A stretch of DNA of 64,000 nucleotides from the NCBI GenBank assembly GCA_009617715.1, contig VTFK01000266.1, positions 62,001 to 126,000 of the forward strand. The letters are read 5' to 3'. Below, one piece after another: positions 10,690 to 23,589 of this stretch. Made by a program: the position numbers and the translations under genes. Position 1 is the first letter of the stretch. The number at the start of each line of letters is the position of its first letter. A model generated the notes under the pieces. The model ran no database searches and had not been told where the DNA came from. It saw nothing but the letters and a program-made list of their open reading frames with translations. The stretch comes from Plectrocnemia conspersa (lineage: Eukaryota; Arthropoda; Insecta; Trichoptera; Polycentropodidae).

Positions 10690-11150
10690 ATCGTACGAAT
10701 TCGGAAGTAGCCGTCGTCGCGTAAAAGGCGCGCAATTTGGCGGACATCCGCAGGTTGTTGATCGTCGCTTTACATAACAATTATTAGAGAACATCTGCCG
10801 TGCGCCATTTTGTGTCGCGCCGCGGCCCCGCGCTTCGCACCGAGTCACAATACTCCGTCTCTTTCGCTCGCGCGGCGGAGCTGGGAGCGCGCAAGCGAGA
10901 CGGCTAGAGTCGGCGCGTCGGCGATATGTTTCGGTGGTTTTTGTAAACATGGAGTCTGGCGGGCTGCCGCCGTGACATGGGGCGAGGCCTGCGCCAGCCC
11001 GCGCCCTCGGTGCCCCCGTCGGAGCCCTCAGCGACCGAGACGCGTTCGGGGCTACCGACTCCTGACAGCGGGTGAGCTCCGACGATTCGGTGGGCGCTCA
11101 GCCCCCGGAACCCCTCTAACCTCCCTGCCCCTTCCGCACTTACCCCCACC
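10690..11150 (+). promoter_or_regulatory. GC-rich island, putative promoter and non-coding first exon
   Basis: A sharp change from AT-rich flanks to CpG-rich sequence, as at many insect housekeeping promoters. A good donor, AGCGG|GTGAGC, lies at 11071. ATG at 10949 and ATG at 10977 open short frames; neither stays open when joined to the exon at 14651. So I read this as a 5' UTR exon of the Ash1-like gene. Direction is inferred from the donor and the downstream exons. Confidence 0.5.
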
Positions 11151-11559
11151 CCAACCCTCGTCTATGGCCAAAATTACAATTATTCATAATATCAAATTCC
11201 TCCACGGAACTGGTTCTCGAATTGCACAATCCGGAAAAACGTTGACAGTGTCAAATTCCTTAGGATCCGATGGCTGGCGTAGTTCAATTTGTTTACCTAT
11301 CGTTTCACAGGTATTTCTTAGAATATTCGACGGAATCAATTGTACTAAATTGTATAATGTTATGCAAATTTATGTCAGTAAAGGAATGTCTTACTTGTGT
11401 TGCATTCCATAATTGACAAATTTGGGATTTTTCATTTGATGCCATCATTAAGTTTATGTATAACATTCTATAAGTTGCAAATTGTTTCTTACATATACAC
11501 AATTTCTTGTCAACATTGTATAAGGTTGTAACATATATTCAAATTCTGTTTTGTTCGTT

Positions 11560-12035
11560 GTGATCAGTGATCCTTAGCGTTTTTGGAAAATTTTCGCAGT
11601 ATATGGAATCGATGCTGTTATGCTGCGACACACAGAAAATGGCTCCGGAAATTTTGATGTCGATAAAATGGTCCGGGCACTTTCTACCGCTACTGTTTCA
11701 ACACATACTTAGGTGCTGCATCAATTGAGCGATAAAAATTCGTCCACCACCAAACCAAACTATCGATTCCACTAAGTACTGCTCACAATTGATCAATTGT
11801 TATTTCCCATCGTTACAATACCGCATTTTCTTATGGAATATGGAGCAAAAACTTAAACCTGGCTGTTTTAGTGCATCTACCTTTACTTCTTAAGCTTTGC
11901 AAAACTTTCAATGGTGTAAATATACCAGAGTTGAACTCCTGCCAACAGTTTTTCACTAACAAATCCCAGAAATTCTTCAAGACAAAAATCCCTCAGCTAC
12001 AAGTCAGATGAAAAAAGGTAACCGATAAAATTAGC
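11560..12035 (+). mobile_element. Mariner transposase relic (C-terminal part)
   Basis: Broken frames read TIDSTKYCSQL, like the mariner QTINSDVYCQQLDRL block, and FNGVNIPELNSCQQFFTNKS with QKFFKTKIPQLQ, like the mariner C-terminus. Stops and frameshifts are present. Ends not found. Confidence 0.5.
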
Positions 12036-12174
12036 AAATATATGTTAAATAATTGGTGTTCCATAAACGGCAAATCGTTTTTATGTATGGGAATATGCTA
12101 TACAAATATTTTTGTTACGCTTGATGCCGGCATCTTGAATGTATTTAAACATACTAATTATATGATATTAGATT

Positions 12175-12800
12175 ATGATGGGTTACATTACTTGCAATGA
12201 TAAATATTTTGGAACATTTGTGTTGCATTTATTGCTGCAAAACATTGTAGAATTTGTGTTTATTAAAAAATCAAGGAGAATGATATTTGGTTATTATATG
12301 TTACATTTCATAATTTGCAAATTTGTTTCTTCAGTATCCATTGATCCAATTCGAGTTTCCTATGTTGAGAGCACTGTAAATCAGACCAGGGAGACCATCA
12401 CATGCCCAAAAAGTGTCTGTTTGTTGTGCATTGCGATCAGGCGGCGTCATTAGGCCTTACTTTTTAAAATATGATGAAATTCAGACTGTAACAGTCAACG
12501 GTAAGCGTTATAGGCACATGATAACTGATTATTTTTGACACAAAATCGAAGATATTGCTGTGGAAGACACATGGTTACAGCAAGACTGTGAAACTTGTTA
12601 CACATCTGGTGCAACGTTGGATGTTTTCTGTGAAAAGTTTCGCAGATCGCATTATTTTACGTTTGGATGACGTCAATTGGCAGCTAATATCATGCAATTT
12701 AACGCCGTTGGATTTTTTTGTACGGTTATGCTAAGGGTCGTGTCTATGCTAACAAACCCAAAACGCTGGAGTAAACCAACATCCGCTAAGTTATAGCCGT
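12175..12800 (+). mobile_element. DUF4817-type insect transposase relic, copy 1
   Basis: Translated in shifting frames: HHMPKKCLFVVHCDQAAS, TVNG with YRHMITDYF, KILLWKTHGYSKT, VNWQLISCNLTPLDFFV. These follow the common insect transposase order (VTVNGERYR, WFQQDGATCHT, VNWPPRSCDLTPLDFFLWGY). It is a pseudogene of the same family as 23590-24500. Confidence 0.65.
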
Positions 12801-12839
12801 GAAAAAATTAATAGTTTTTAGACTTTTATAAGATCTAAT

Positions 12840-12960
12840 TTGGTTTAGTTAATTCAATTAGGTTAGGTTTGGGTTTGAACAGCAAATGGTCGTTTCACAA
12901 ATATTAAATTGAGTTTCATATACATTTTATAGCAGTAAGCAGGTTGTACGTAGTCGCTTC
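12840..12960 (-). repeat. GTGAAAT fold-back repeat family, fragment
   Basis: Contains TTAGGTTAGGTTTGGGTTTGAACAG, CAAATGGTCGTTTCACAAAT and TTGAGTTTCA, the reverse complement of the central part of the repeat at 62640-63350. Confidence 0.55.
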
Positions 12961-13509
12961 TATAATAGATCCTTGGTTGCCTCAATAGGTACTTATTCAG
13001 AAAAATTAAAGATTAAAACAAATGACTGTATACCGCAGATGTAAAGGTAGACCGCACGCTAAAGTGGCACCAACTTTTTATTAGAATAGCAAATGTTATT
13101 GAGATGTGATGCACTAAGTTGCATAGAGAACGAGTATTTGTGTTATTTATTAATACAAACAATATAAATTTATTTATAATTTAATGGATAGTCAATTAGA
13201 ATAGGATTAGTTGGCTATTTTCGTTCTATTTTTAATAAAATATGTTTTTGATGTATGGGAAAATGTCCTACAAAAATTTGTTTTACATTTTGACATCGTA
13301 AAATTTGTTGAAAAATTTTAGTGGTATGTTATTAGTTTATGATTACATTCTATAATTAACAAATTGTGCACGGAATGTTGCACTAATATTTTTTTTAATG
13401 TGCGTAGATTTGATGGTTATTTAATTTAATATTATGCAGAATGGGGTTAGTTAATCATGTAAAATCAAGAAAAATTACATGATTACAATTATTAGTTTAT
13501 AATGTATTA

Positions 13510-13651
13510 CAGTAGACCCCCCAATAACATGGTAAATTGGGAACGTACTATTTTGATGCGTGTAGTTGGGGGACTAGAAAATACTCATACAATATTTTGC
13601 GAATCGGGCGCATGTGGTGATATACTTACCGTGTTATTGGGGGGTCTACTG
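13510..13651. mobile_element. MITE with 26-bp terminal inverted repeats (Tigger/pogo type)
   Basis: The ends are CAGTAGACCCCCCAATAACA and its inverted copy, matching 25 of 26 bases, with TA on both sides. It is 142 bp with no coding capacity of its own. The CAG start and TA target are typical of pogo/Tigger and other Tc1-mariner group elements. Confidence 0.8.
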
Positions 13652-14650
13652 TACATCCCATATTTATCATATTTGTTTTTTCGATGCACACAATGTGTTA
13701 AATTATTGAATGGTGGAAGTACGGAAGATCAGGCGTTGAGTGTTGAGATTGCTTTTATATTGATATAAAAATTCTGCCAGAGTATTTTTTATTTTATAAG
13801 ATATTTTACTTTATTACCTTTACGTTTTACTTTATAATATTAAATTATTGAAAATTCACACCTTGCGCCCATAACCAAATCTTCTCAATGACTGATCAAA
13901 AACCAAATAGAAGATGTTTGCTATTCTATAATATTATTATATATTTATTTATTCAAAATATACCCCTTCTGAATCAATACGGCGCTGGAGACGATCATAG
14001 AAAATTTCGAAACATTTTTTTGTAGAAATTTTCGGAAGTGCCTTTTTGTGCCCTGTCAGAACCTAGACTTATAAAACACATGCCACAATTAAGAGATGGC
14101 GCTACTAGAACTGAACATATGAAACTAGTCCTTGCGTATTTGGGACAGACGATGTATTCAATTTATTACAAATTTCATATGATATAAGAGTTAATGGAAA
14201 ATCTTTGTATGAATAGTATTTATGTTGTGTAGAAAATAATAGATCTCAAAGTGAAATTGAATGGAATATGGTAAAAAAATTATATTTTACAATTGCCAAA
14301 TAGGATTTTTTGCATTTGAATTGTACATTCTAATTAGTTCTGGTGATCTTTGCTATGCTTAAAGATTTTCTATAAAAGTTAATGCTGTATAATTTAACGG
14401 CCTTGTATATTATGCTTTTTCAAGACAACAAAAAGCTAATTTATTTTCTTTAGAAAGCTAATAAGTAATTACTTTTATACTAATTTGTAATGTTTATCTT
14501 TTCAGATATCTGTTGCGTGGTGCAATGTGTTTGAAGTCATGCTTTAACACGCAATACAAAATATAACAAACATACAAGTAAATATCTCAAATAAATAATT
14601 TTTTATGTTTGTCTTGTTCATACATTAATTTTAAATTACTATTTTTTCAG

Positions 14651-14718
14651 AAATGGGTGTCGAGCCACCTGCTCAAAGCTCAAGCGATTCTGATTCTAAT
14701 ACAGATTCAGAATCTGAT
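14651..14718 (+). CDS. ash1: Ash1-like exon with probable start codon
   Basis: Acceptor TATTTTTTCAG, then AAATGGGTGTCG; donor GAT|GTAAGT. If coding also begins upstream, the two first bases complete a codon. No upstream exon was found that keeps the frame. Confidence 0.6.
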
Positions 14719-15623
14719 GTAAGTGTTTCATCTTTATTATATCAACTTAAAAATAGCATTGCATAAGTTTAAAATGCTTATTTATGTTTCAGAATTCAGA
14801 TAGCTTTTTGTCGTCGAGCGAATCGGATTCTAGCGTTAACCAAAACGTTGGATCCAAACCGAAGAATGTACCAGATCCTCATAAACCACCTCAAAAGTCT
14901 AAGCTCCAACAGCAATTCAGTGTCACTTCTTCGGAAAGCGGACTCAGACTCAAAATTGCCGCTATACCCCGGGTATCCAAATCTACAAAGAAATTCAGCC
15001 CAAAGCCTAAGACTCCCGTGCCCACAGCGGCTGCTAAAAAGGGAAATTACGAACGAAGTATAGAGAAATCTCAACAAGAAATGAAAAAGCTATCACCTAA
15101 AGGTAAAGGCAAAGACCCAGAGTCGAAACCGAGAACGAAAAGAAAGTCAATCTCAGACTCCAGCACAGATAGCTCCGATTCGTGTAGCAATTGCTCGGAC
15201 AGCTCTGATTCGTCTAGCGACAGTGACGACAAGCTATCGAAGAAGAAGGCCAAGAACGACAAGGTTTTAAAGCGGAAAAGTCTGTCCAATCTGAGCGGTC
15301 GTTCAGGTCCTAAGCTATCGGCGACTGTTTATTCGAAGCCGGACAATGACAGTAGTGATAGTGACGTTCCCATCAGGCCGCGCACGCCAGCGGTCAAAGA
15401 GAATGTCACGGACGTTAAAGGAAATCTCAAGGACGAATCTCACAACGGTATTAAGGACGATCAAAGTGCCAAAACAGTTAAAAGTGGTGTAGTGACGCGT
15501 AAAAAAGTAACGACGCCTAAGAAAAAAGAAAAGGCTGTGAGCAGTAGCAACGCGTCGGATAAAGTCAAAGTCAACAGCGTCAAGCCAGTTGCTAAAAGAC
15601 CGAGAGGACGACCTAGAACTAAG
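14651..15623 (+). CDS. ash1: Ash1-like histone methyltransferase, N-terminal part (two exons; 3' part not seen)
   Basis: Exons 14651-14718 and 14793-15623, joined phase 0 across a 74-nt intron. From ATG 14653 (context CAGAAATGG) this gives 299 codons. It starts with Ser/Asp runs (QSSSDSDSNTDSESDNSDS). LQQQFSVTSSESGLRLKIAA follows at about residues 60-79, close to QQQFSV...GNLKLKIG near the ASH1L N-terminus. Then come basic, Ser-rich repeats, and an AT-hook at 290-299 (KRPRGRPRTK). Ash1 methylates H3K36 and opposes Polycomb; the SET, PHD and bromo parts are not in view. The exon ends AAG|GTAAAA, and read-through stops at 15653. Another Ser-rich AT-hook regulator (for example an AF4/lilliputian-type protein) cannot be excluded. 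Confidence 0.55.
14793..15623 (+). CDS. ash1: Ash1-like exon with AT-hook
   Basis: 277 codons, acceptor TTTATGTTTCAG, donor AAG|GTAAAA. Low-complexity Ser/Asp/Lys composition with richer GC at codon positions than the surrounding sequence supports real coding. The opposite-strand open frames here are shadows of it. Confidence 0.85.
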
Positions 15624-15653
15624 GTAAAAAAATTCAATGTATTTTATAAATGA

Positions 15654-17320
15654 TCTTGAATTAGATGTCAAATTTGACAAAGTAATGACTAAGTTGGTTG
15701 TAAAAGTGGGATGAGTTTTATAATATACATATCTGAGCAACAAAAAAAAAATTTTAATTTTATTTAATAAAAATTAAATATTTTTCAAGTAAATATAGAA
15801 AATGTCGAAATTTATTTGGCTGTGCAGTGTGAAAGTTTCGGATAATTTTTTACATGATTAATAATCATTTCATTAGATTCACGGCTTCCTCCTACCAACT
15901 AATGACGGAAATTGAATTGTAGGAATAAGATGTTAATCTACATCGTTTGTTGCTTTATAAATTAACTTGTTCAAACTGCTCAATCACAAATGTAAAACAA
16001 ATTTGTATACCATCAAATTTGCATTAAAACTGATCAGTTATCATGCATAAGTAATGTTTTACGATGATGCGTGTTACAAAATTGTATATCCTGGATCAAG
16101 TAGTGTTTATAAAAATGAATTTATATTTTTTGTATAAATTCAACGTTATTTATAATTTTAAAATTATAAAATATATAATATGTATTGAAAATGGAGTACA
16201 TTTAATAATCTTTATCTAGTTTATTTCTGAAAAAGATTATTATCAATACATTATGATAAAGTTAAATGCATGAATGTATGCCTATAAGCCGTAAATTTTT
16301 TTTTGCATTGTTAATCTTTAAGACCCTGTTCAAAATATTAGCACTTTTTCGCATCCTCCTTGTATATAATGTGCATTATGTTAAATTTTCGAAAAACCCT
16401 GAAAAAAATACAACATCCCTTATTAAGGAGGAAATAATAAAAAATTTGCTTAGAGTAAGGTTATATTTGTGTATTTCCGAAGAACCAAACCAACCTTCTT
16501 ATCTATGTATGTAAATATCACAAGAACTACCCTAGAAATAGTTACAGGTTTATTTGCGTTAAATTTTAATCCAGTCAACTCCAAATATAAACTAGCTATT
16601 AAAAATAATTGTCTAAAAAAAGTATATGTCGAGGTTCTAACGAATCACATTTGCTTACTTTACTTATTATTTTTTTTTTTTTTAGATATTACCTCAATGA
16701 TGCATATAATAAATTTAATAGAAAATTATTAAGTATGTACTAATCTATAATGATTTTTATTTCAACTTTTTGAGTATGTATTATATATGTATAAAAATAA
16801 AATTTGCATTATTGAAGAAAACAATCGATATAACAACCAGTGGCGTCATGAAAGTAACCAAATAAGTTATAATAGCCGTTGGCTTGGCATCTGATTGGTT
16901 CTTTTTATGTATCTGTTTAGTATAACTTTTCTTGAGACATGTGAATTTCAAGTACTTGTAACTCATAACCTTCCCATTCCTAAGCGGAGTGCATTTGAAC
17001 CTTAAATTCCTGTTATTTCGACCATTTATACAATATTAATAATATCTAACGGATATTTATTGTTAAAATATAGTATTATAATAATTTTTACTTTATTAAT
17101 ATTCAAATTTGATTGGGGTTCTTATTCCATTATAGACCTCGGTCCCATTTTTGATGTTTCAATACATGAAGGTCAAACTATTTTTATAGGAAAGTGTGAA
17201 ATATGCTTGATTTTATGAGTCCATTTATCTCTATTTATTTATAAGCATATAGTAAAAAAAACAATCAAAATACATTTATCTTTCAGAAAGTAAACTATTA
17301 TTTTGTAAAGTAACATTCTA
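15654..17320. other. AT-rich non-coding stretch
   Basis: Intron or intergenic DNA after the Ash1-like exon. I see no supported exon or clear repeat. Confidence 0.5.
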
Positions 17321-17329
17321 ATTTATTAT

Positions 17330-17960
17330 AAAAAAAACTATTACTCAAAATCGCAAAATATAATTTTCATCATTTTTGACCACCACGTCCCATCTATTTT
17401 GTAAATTTTTAATGCCCCTTTTTTGTAAAAAAAATGTTGAATATAGTGATTTTCAACATCATTCACATTTCGGATTTTTTTGTTTTCAATGAGTGCTCCA
17501 TAGATCGAAAAATATGATAGACGAATCAATATCCATTCTATTTACTTTCCCAATCCTTTTTAAATAAAACATGGAGGATTCAAGTTTCTGTCTTAATTTG
17601 TCGATAGTTTGAAGAGGATCGAAATCAACCAGAGATTTTAATTTATTTTCATCAAAATCCGAACGTCGTCAACTTCCAGAAAAGTTTTTCAGGCTCCGAT
17701 TACCTAATTTAAACTTTCGAAACCAGGATTGACATCTGTTGACTAGAATTTCTCCATAAATTTTGTTAATGGCTTCCGTAGCCTTTGTTGAAAAAAGAAA
17801 GAAAAAACTTCCTCGGAGACTCTCTGTCTACTACTTTCATTCACACTTTAACGTCACTAAATTTGAGCAACTTCAGACCATCGAAGATCGCAGAAGCTGC
17901 AGCTTCTCTCCCCTGGTCTAGCTTGACAACTGTAATAAGAAATTTAGATATACATTTACT
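17330..17960 (-). mobile_element. Internally deleted mariner relic
   Basis: On the - strand, broken frames read SWFRKFKLGNRSLK, SDFDENKLKSLVDFDPLQTI and LKRIGKVNRMD, the mariner N-terminal helix-turn-helix region. Soon after comes RGIKNLQNRWDVVVKNDENY, the mariner C-terminus. The catalytic middle is missing. No terminal repeats recognised. Confidence 0.65.
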
Positions 17961-17999
17961 AAATAGAAATAGTGATGATTTAAGAATAGTTCAGTAGAA

Positions 18000-20430
18000 G
18001 AAATTAAGCATGTAACTGTTAAATATGATATATATTGTATATGACAGTATTCCTATAAATATAATCCGCAAAAATAAAAATCAGTGGATTTATTAATAAA
18101 ATAAAACCATTTCAAAACCTACAATATGTATAAAACATAAATAGCAATCATGAACAAAAACCATAGATATTAGGTTAATAACAAATTTTAAATTAGCACA
18201 TTATTATTGCATCTTGTAGCTAAAAAAATATTACAAATGACTAAACTTTTATATTATATTAATTAAAAACTACCAAATTGGATAATTATATTAATTAACA
18301 GTTGTAATAATGACCAATTCAAGCTTATTGGTCTTATTGACGAAGGGCAGTAGATAGTACCAGACATTTATAAATTCACTTAATGTTTGCTTTAGCTAGA
18401 AGTCGGTAATAAAAAATAAAATGCATCATTGCTCATTTATTACTTTTGAATCAGATGGCAATTATTTCTCAATTTGCTTTCGTTGTGCTCCTTCTTTTGC
18501 ATCGGAACATCGTTCAACATCAACGAGCAGAAGACACGTAGCAACCGATTGCAAGAAGAATGCTCTTGCCGAATTCCATCAACTACCTACTACAGTACAT
18601 ACCCGGGGTACACGTTTTTAGTAGTAGGGATTGCGTCTTGCGAGACGGTGTCTCTCTTTCTCTCTGCATATAATACCACGCACACGCACACTCTTTGGGA
18701 ATAATAAAATGTTTATCAACCGGTTTTTATTCTTCTTGCCACCGTCGTCGCTGGGCGGTCCCGTCTCTTCTTTTCTCGGCCAGTTAAATTAAATATTTCG
18801 CGTAATTCGAGGCAGCGGCAACTTTGCCTCTTCTTTTCCGCGTGGGCTTTCCCTCGCGTCGAAAGCCACCCTTCTCTCAGTGGTGGCTAATTTTAGAAGT
18901 TACGCGGAAAGAAGGCGGTGGGCGGCGCCGGTGGGTCGCGGGGATGGCTAATCGATATGCCCAGGTCGATTGTTTCGTCATCGGATAGTTGTAATTGGGT
19001 CGGTGTGTACGTCCCATGGTCGACGCAACCTTCGTTCTGTAGTTGCGATGAGTTCCGATCCTACTACACCTTATACTTCGTTGGGAAGTTTTCTGCAGTT
19101 TGTCCATAGACGATTAAACGATAGTTGTCTGTAGCTGCACTTCAAAGTGTAAATTATTTTGTAAAAATATTCTGGGGCCGTACACAAAAAAGTTTCATTG
19201 CCTACGATTCGTAACAAAAATATATAATTGAATTGTTTTCTTAATTTTAAAGCTAACTTATTTTTAATGGCATTATTGTTACCGCCATATCTACCGTATA
19301 TAATCTAGATTGATAATCTCCTTGAGGGTGTCTTGACTCAATTCATGTAAAAGAATGTAAGTGACTAAAAAGCATGAAAGCATTTTTGTGCATGTTTCCA
19401 AAGGCATGAATATTTTATTGAATCTGTCCATTTCAACTAGATTTTACTATCTCTAAATACGCATTTTATATGGTATCTTATAGATCAATTTCAAATGTAG
19501 TTCTCCAAGAACCTTGGTAACATCAATTGGATAAAATTAAAAGCTAATTTCAGTTTATTATCTTGGCTATCATCAACGTCAGTGAACTTGTCTTTGTATT
19601 TTATTCTTCCAATGATTCGCATAAATCCTCATATTTATCAGCGATATTTACCAATTGAAAAATATTCATCTGAAATTTTATTTTAGAGAAAAGGTCAAAA
19701 ATACATTTTTTTAAATCCTACACATGGCATTATTAAGCCTACAATTTCCCAATTCTTAATTAAGTTTTTCAAGTTTTAGGGTTTCAGCGACAGGGGCGCG
19801 AGGTTGTCGCTGATTACTGTGAAAATCTAATTTTCTTATTATTCTTTGTGTTATTAAAATATCGGTCAAATCAACCAAGTTCTGGTTAGGTTTTTATCAA
19901 ATTAATATCTTAACACTTTCTATATGATTTTTGATGACTGCAGTTAACTCGGTATTTAGAGACCAATTTTTAATACCAGTTAAAATTGAATGTACGAAAA
20001 AACAAGACGCGTTTTGCACGTTCGCATGGAGTGAAATATTTTCCTAGTGCACTTTCTATTTTCCGCAAAGAAAATTTGAGATATTTCACCCAGAAACTGA
20101 CATTTCATTGATTGAAAAACATATTCAATTATCAAATAGTAGAGTTAAGAGTGCAGCCTTTATATAAATTAATTAGTTTTTGAAACTAAATATGTAAAAG
20201 AATATTTAGAAGAATTAAGTTTTTGAGACATATCTGAGAAATATCGCTTAAATTTGTAATAAAACGATCGAATAGTATTTACGTGTACTTTTTAACGTTT
20301 ATTTAAATTATATAACTGAGGACACACCGCATGGGCAGTGGGAGAGGTTCCAGATGTAGATCAAGTGAAAGAAGTGTGAAGTAACCCATGCGTTTGTACA
20401 TCGTCGCTCTACTCGTGTGGAACGAAATAT
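18000..20430. other. Non-coding stretch with a GC-richer pocket
   Basis: Mostly AT-rich. 18720-19120 is clearly GC-richer than its flanks, with no convincing coding frame; it could be a regulatory block or an unrecognised exon. Confidence 0.4.
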
Positions 20431-20443
20431 ATTTGATTTAGAG

Positions 20444-20642
20444 CAGCGCTATCCAACTGGCTGCACAACTTATTTTTGCGACCCGCGAACCAATTCATGT
20501 TTTTAAAATGATATTTTAAAAAAGCTCACCTCAGACATTTTTATTTGTTTTTTTAGCTCTCAACAGCAAAATATTTGTTGGCTTTTAAACTGTTTGCAAA
20601 AGGAAAAATGGCCCGCGGACTAAGTGAAGTTGGACAGCGCTG
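20444..20642. mobile_element. hAT-type MITE
   Basis: The ends are CAGCGCTATCCAACT and the inverted AGTTGGACAGCGCTG. The flanking 8-bp duplication is ATTTAGAG / ATTTAAAA (two differences). 199 bp, non-coding. An 8-bp target duplication and a CAG-start repeat are hAT features. Confidence 0.75.
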
Positions 20643-20659
20643 ATTTAAAACAAATGTTT

Positions 20660-23380
20660 TTTCTTAACCGCTTAATTTTATTATATAAATTTATATTGAG
20701 AAATATATAAAATAATTGTTTGTGCATTACTGTTGGACAGATTAGGTGCGAGCAAACATTTGTCAGAAAAATGAACACCTCATGAATAACTCTCAGCAAC
20801 GAATCATTTTCCAAAGAAAAAATCCGAAAATTTACCTTACATTAATGCACATTTTTATGGAACAAAGTATGTAATTAAATGCACATATCTCTCAAAATAA
20901 CTCATTATCTAAATAGCACCCCTAAGAAACATTTAATATGCAAATTCGGTCAAAAGGTTGCACTTGATGTCATACAAGACCGCAGTTTCGCACCCCATAA
21001 TAGATCCAAAACAAACCTACACAATTAAGGTTATATTCTTCATATAAATAATATCAGTGCAAAAAGGAAGTATTTTTTCTTCAGTGCAAGTTTTGGACTT
21101 CATAAAATTAATCGTGCCGATTGTAATAACATGATAAGATTTCATAAAATGATTCTATTCAAAATAGATCAAATCTACTAAACATATTGACTAATATAAA
21201 ACTGTCTTATTTAAATAAATTTTTAATACTGTTTGTACTTATACGCTGATATTTTCCGTCCAATTTCATTGATATGTTGCTCTTCGCAATCATAAAACCA
21301 GAAAAAATAATCATGTTTATTTATATGCTTACAGTACAATAAATTTCATTATCTAATTTGAAAGAACCAATAAAGCACCCCAGAAGATGGGATAAAAGCT
21401 TTCAAGCTCCAGTTCTAACAAATGTTGCTTGCGAAAATCAGTTAGGTGTAAAGGGCAAGGTTTTACTAAAAGCATGTCCCCTTTCAATGAATGGAAGAAA
21501 GTGTGACTAGAATTTAAATCACCTGTGCAGAATGCGCTACTTAAGTTACCTAATTTTTAATGTCATATTTTCAGTCAGTTGTTAACGTATTTTCTATAGC
21601 AAAAGCGCGAATTACGCTCATGAATAAATTGCCAATTACACCCTCCATATTTACTCCCCTTCGCACCGGTTTTGCTAACACAAAAACATCCCTTTTTTGT
21701 ATTGCTCTCTAAAACCAACAGCTCATACATTGTCACTACTTAAACTTTGGCTTCAATCGATTTGGCACTTATCTGTTGAAACATTAATATCAGACGCGAT
21801 AGCGATCGATCGACAGTTTTTACCCACGACCACCTTATCATCGACTATTCAGTTGCATAATGCGATATAAATATAGCTTGTTACACATAGATTTTTTGTG
21901 TGTAGAGAATCAACCATACCAAGTTCATGAACGTTTGATATTTTAAATATTCATTGCTTTTATTGGATATCATAAGAACGTTTATGGATACACAATGGTT
22001 TTTGCATAATCTTTACATACATTCCTAGCGTTTGTCAAAATCTCGATTTTTAAACGATTTTATTGTAAAAATTTCGTGAAATCGAGAAAACGAGTTGTCG
22101 AACGTTTGACGCCCTTGGCATTTGTCCCAATGCCAGTGCGTTGGTTGATATTGGTATGCCACTGGTTTTCACTGTTTTTTGTTATAGATCATATAATGCG
22201 TGTTTGATTAAATATGGACTGTTCACACGATGCATTTCGAATTCGAACATTCCGAGGGAGCATCTTCTGCAAGCGTGTTTAACTTTGGCTCGATGCTTAG
22301 ATAACAGCAGCGCGTTATCATCGCATGATTTTTCGCTATCTTATGTACGTTCACTCTAGATCCCATATTTAGATAGCGAAATTAAAGCCGCTTTAAAACA
22401 ATACTCGATCGACTCCAAAAACGTAATCGAAGGCTAACCACGTGCAACCGTTCGGAATGAGAGGGGGAGGGGTAAGATGCAATGGAGAGGAGGCGAGTGC
22501 CTCTTGTCGTTCGGCGAGAAATTAAACATTTCACATATAACATATAAAACTGGTTTTATATGAAAATCGCAGCATCACACAGCCAACCAACCACCTAACC
22601 ACCTTTGCTCTCGTACGTTCGCTCCGGTGATCTCGGTTCGCAATAACGCTACCGCTTACACATGCTGTCGCCTCTTTGTTGACCGCCCGTTAACCCTTTA
22701 TAGCAGTTACGAGGCTGCAAAAACTTCCAATCCTCTCGCAGGTCGCACAAATACAAACAACCCAATCACGGATAAAATTAAAATGCTGATTTCTTGAGAT
22801 ATCCGACTTGGAAACTTAAAAAGCTCCATCTAAATAATCTTACTTGCGTGCCGCACAAAACCTGTGTTCGACATGACTAGATATTAAAATTAAATTTGCA
22901 TGATATGTAAGGATTTAGTGGTGTCTTAATTTAACGCGTTATGTTTGTCATGATAAGCCGAAATATAAAACCTGTGCCAATATTGCAAGTTTTCTCCTGT
23001 ACTACTATACAAAATTTTACAAATATTGTACATATATTTGCCCAAAGCCCACAATAATGATTCGTACCGAAAGCAACAAAAAAATATACGTTTTTATAAT
23101 TTTTATTATGTTTTAGGTTGTTGCGAAATTATTTATTAATTATAGCAATTATAAAAATAATTTTACTAATTTTTATTGAATATATTTATCAGCATGCTAA
23201 TTAATTAATTAATATCAAGTACGGGAATGGTCCTATTTTAAGGCTCGGGATCTGGAAAATGAAACCCTTTCTGTTGACTCAATGCCTTATTGAAACGGCA
23301 TTTATTATTTTATTTTAATTTAGATGTTCACAATACACAATACGTTTAATATCTCAATATACATACATCACCTCTTTTTG
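20660..23380. other. AT-rich non-coding stretch
   Basis: Short open frames only. A GC-richer, C-rich tract at about 22440-22720 has no recognisable product. Confidence 0.45.
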
Positions 23381-23589
23381 GAATACTGAGGTCGTCTAAA
23401 AATTAGTGTTGATTCGTACAACATTATTTTGCACGACCAAATTCTCATGGCAAGGTAATCAAAAATGTGCTCTAACTTAATCTGAATAAATATTTGTTTT
23501 AACAAACCAACCAAATGCTGAGTTTTCAGATATTTTTTTATTAATCGAACATATGCTGTATTTCATTAATTATGAAAAATAATACCAAT

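Noticed and set aside
10977..11071. ATG at 10977 as the start of the Ash1-like protein
   Set aside because: Joining donor 11071 to acceptor 14650 puts the frame out of phase and reaches a stop within the next exon.
10810..11412. 200-codon open frame through the GC-rich island
   Set aside because: Composition is Arg/Pro-rich as expected of GC-rich sequence, frames overlap on both strands, and it runs unspliced into AT-rich DNA; better read as promoter and 5' UTR.
14796..15743. Minus-strand frames over the Ash1-like exon
   Set aside because: Ser/Leu/Arg-rich shadows of the low-complexity + strand coding region.
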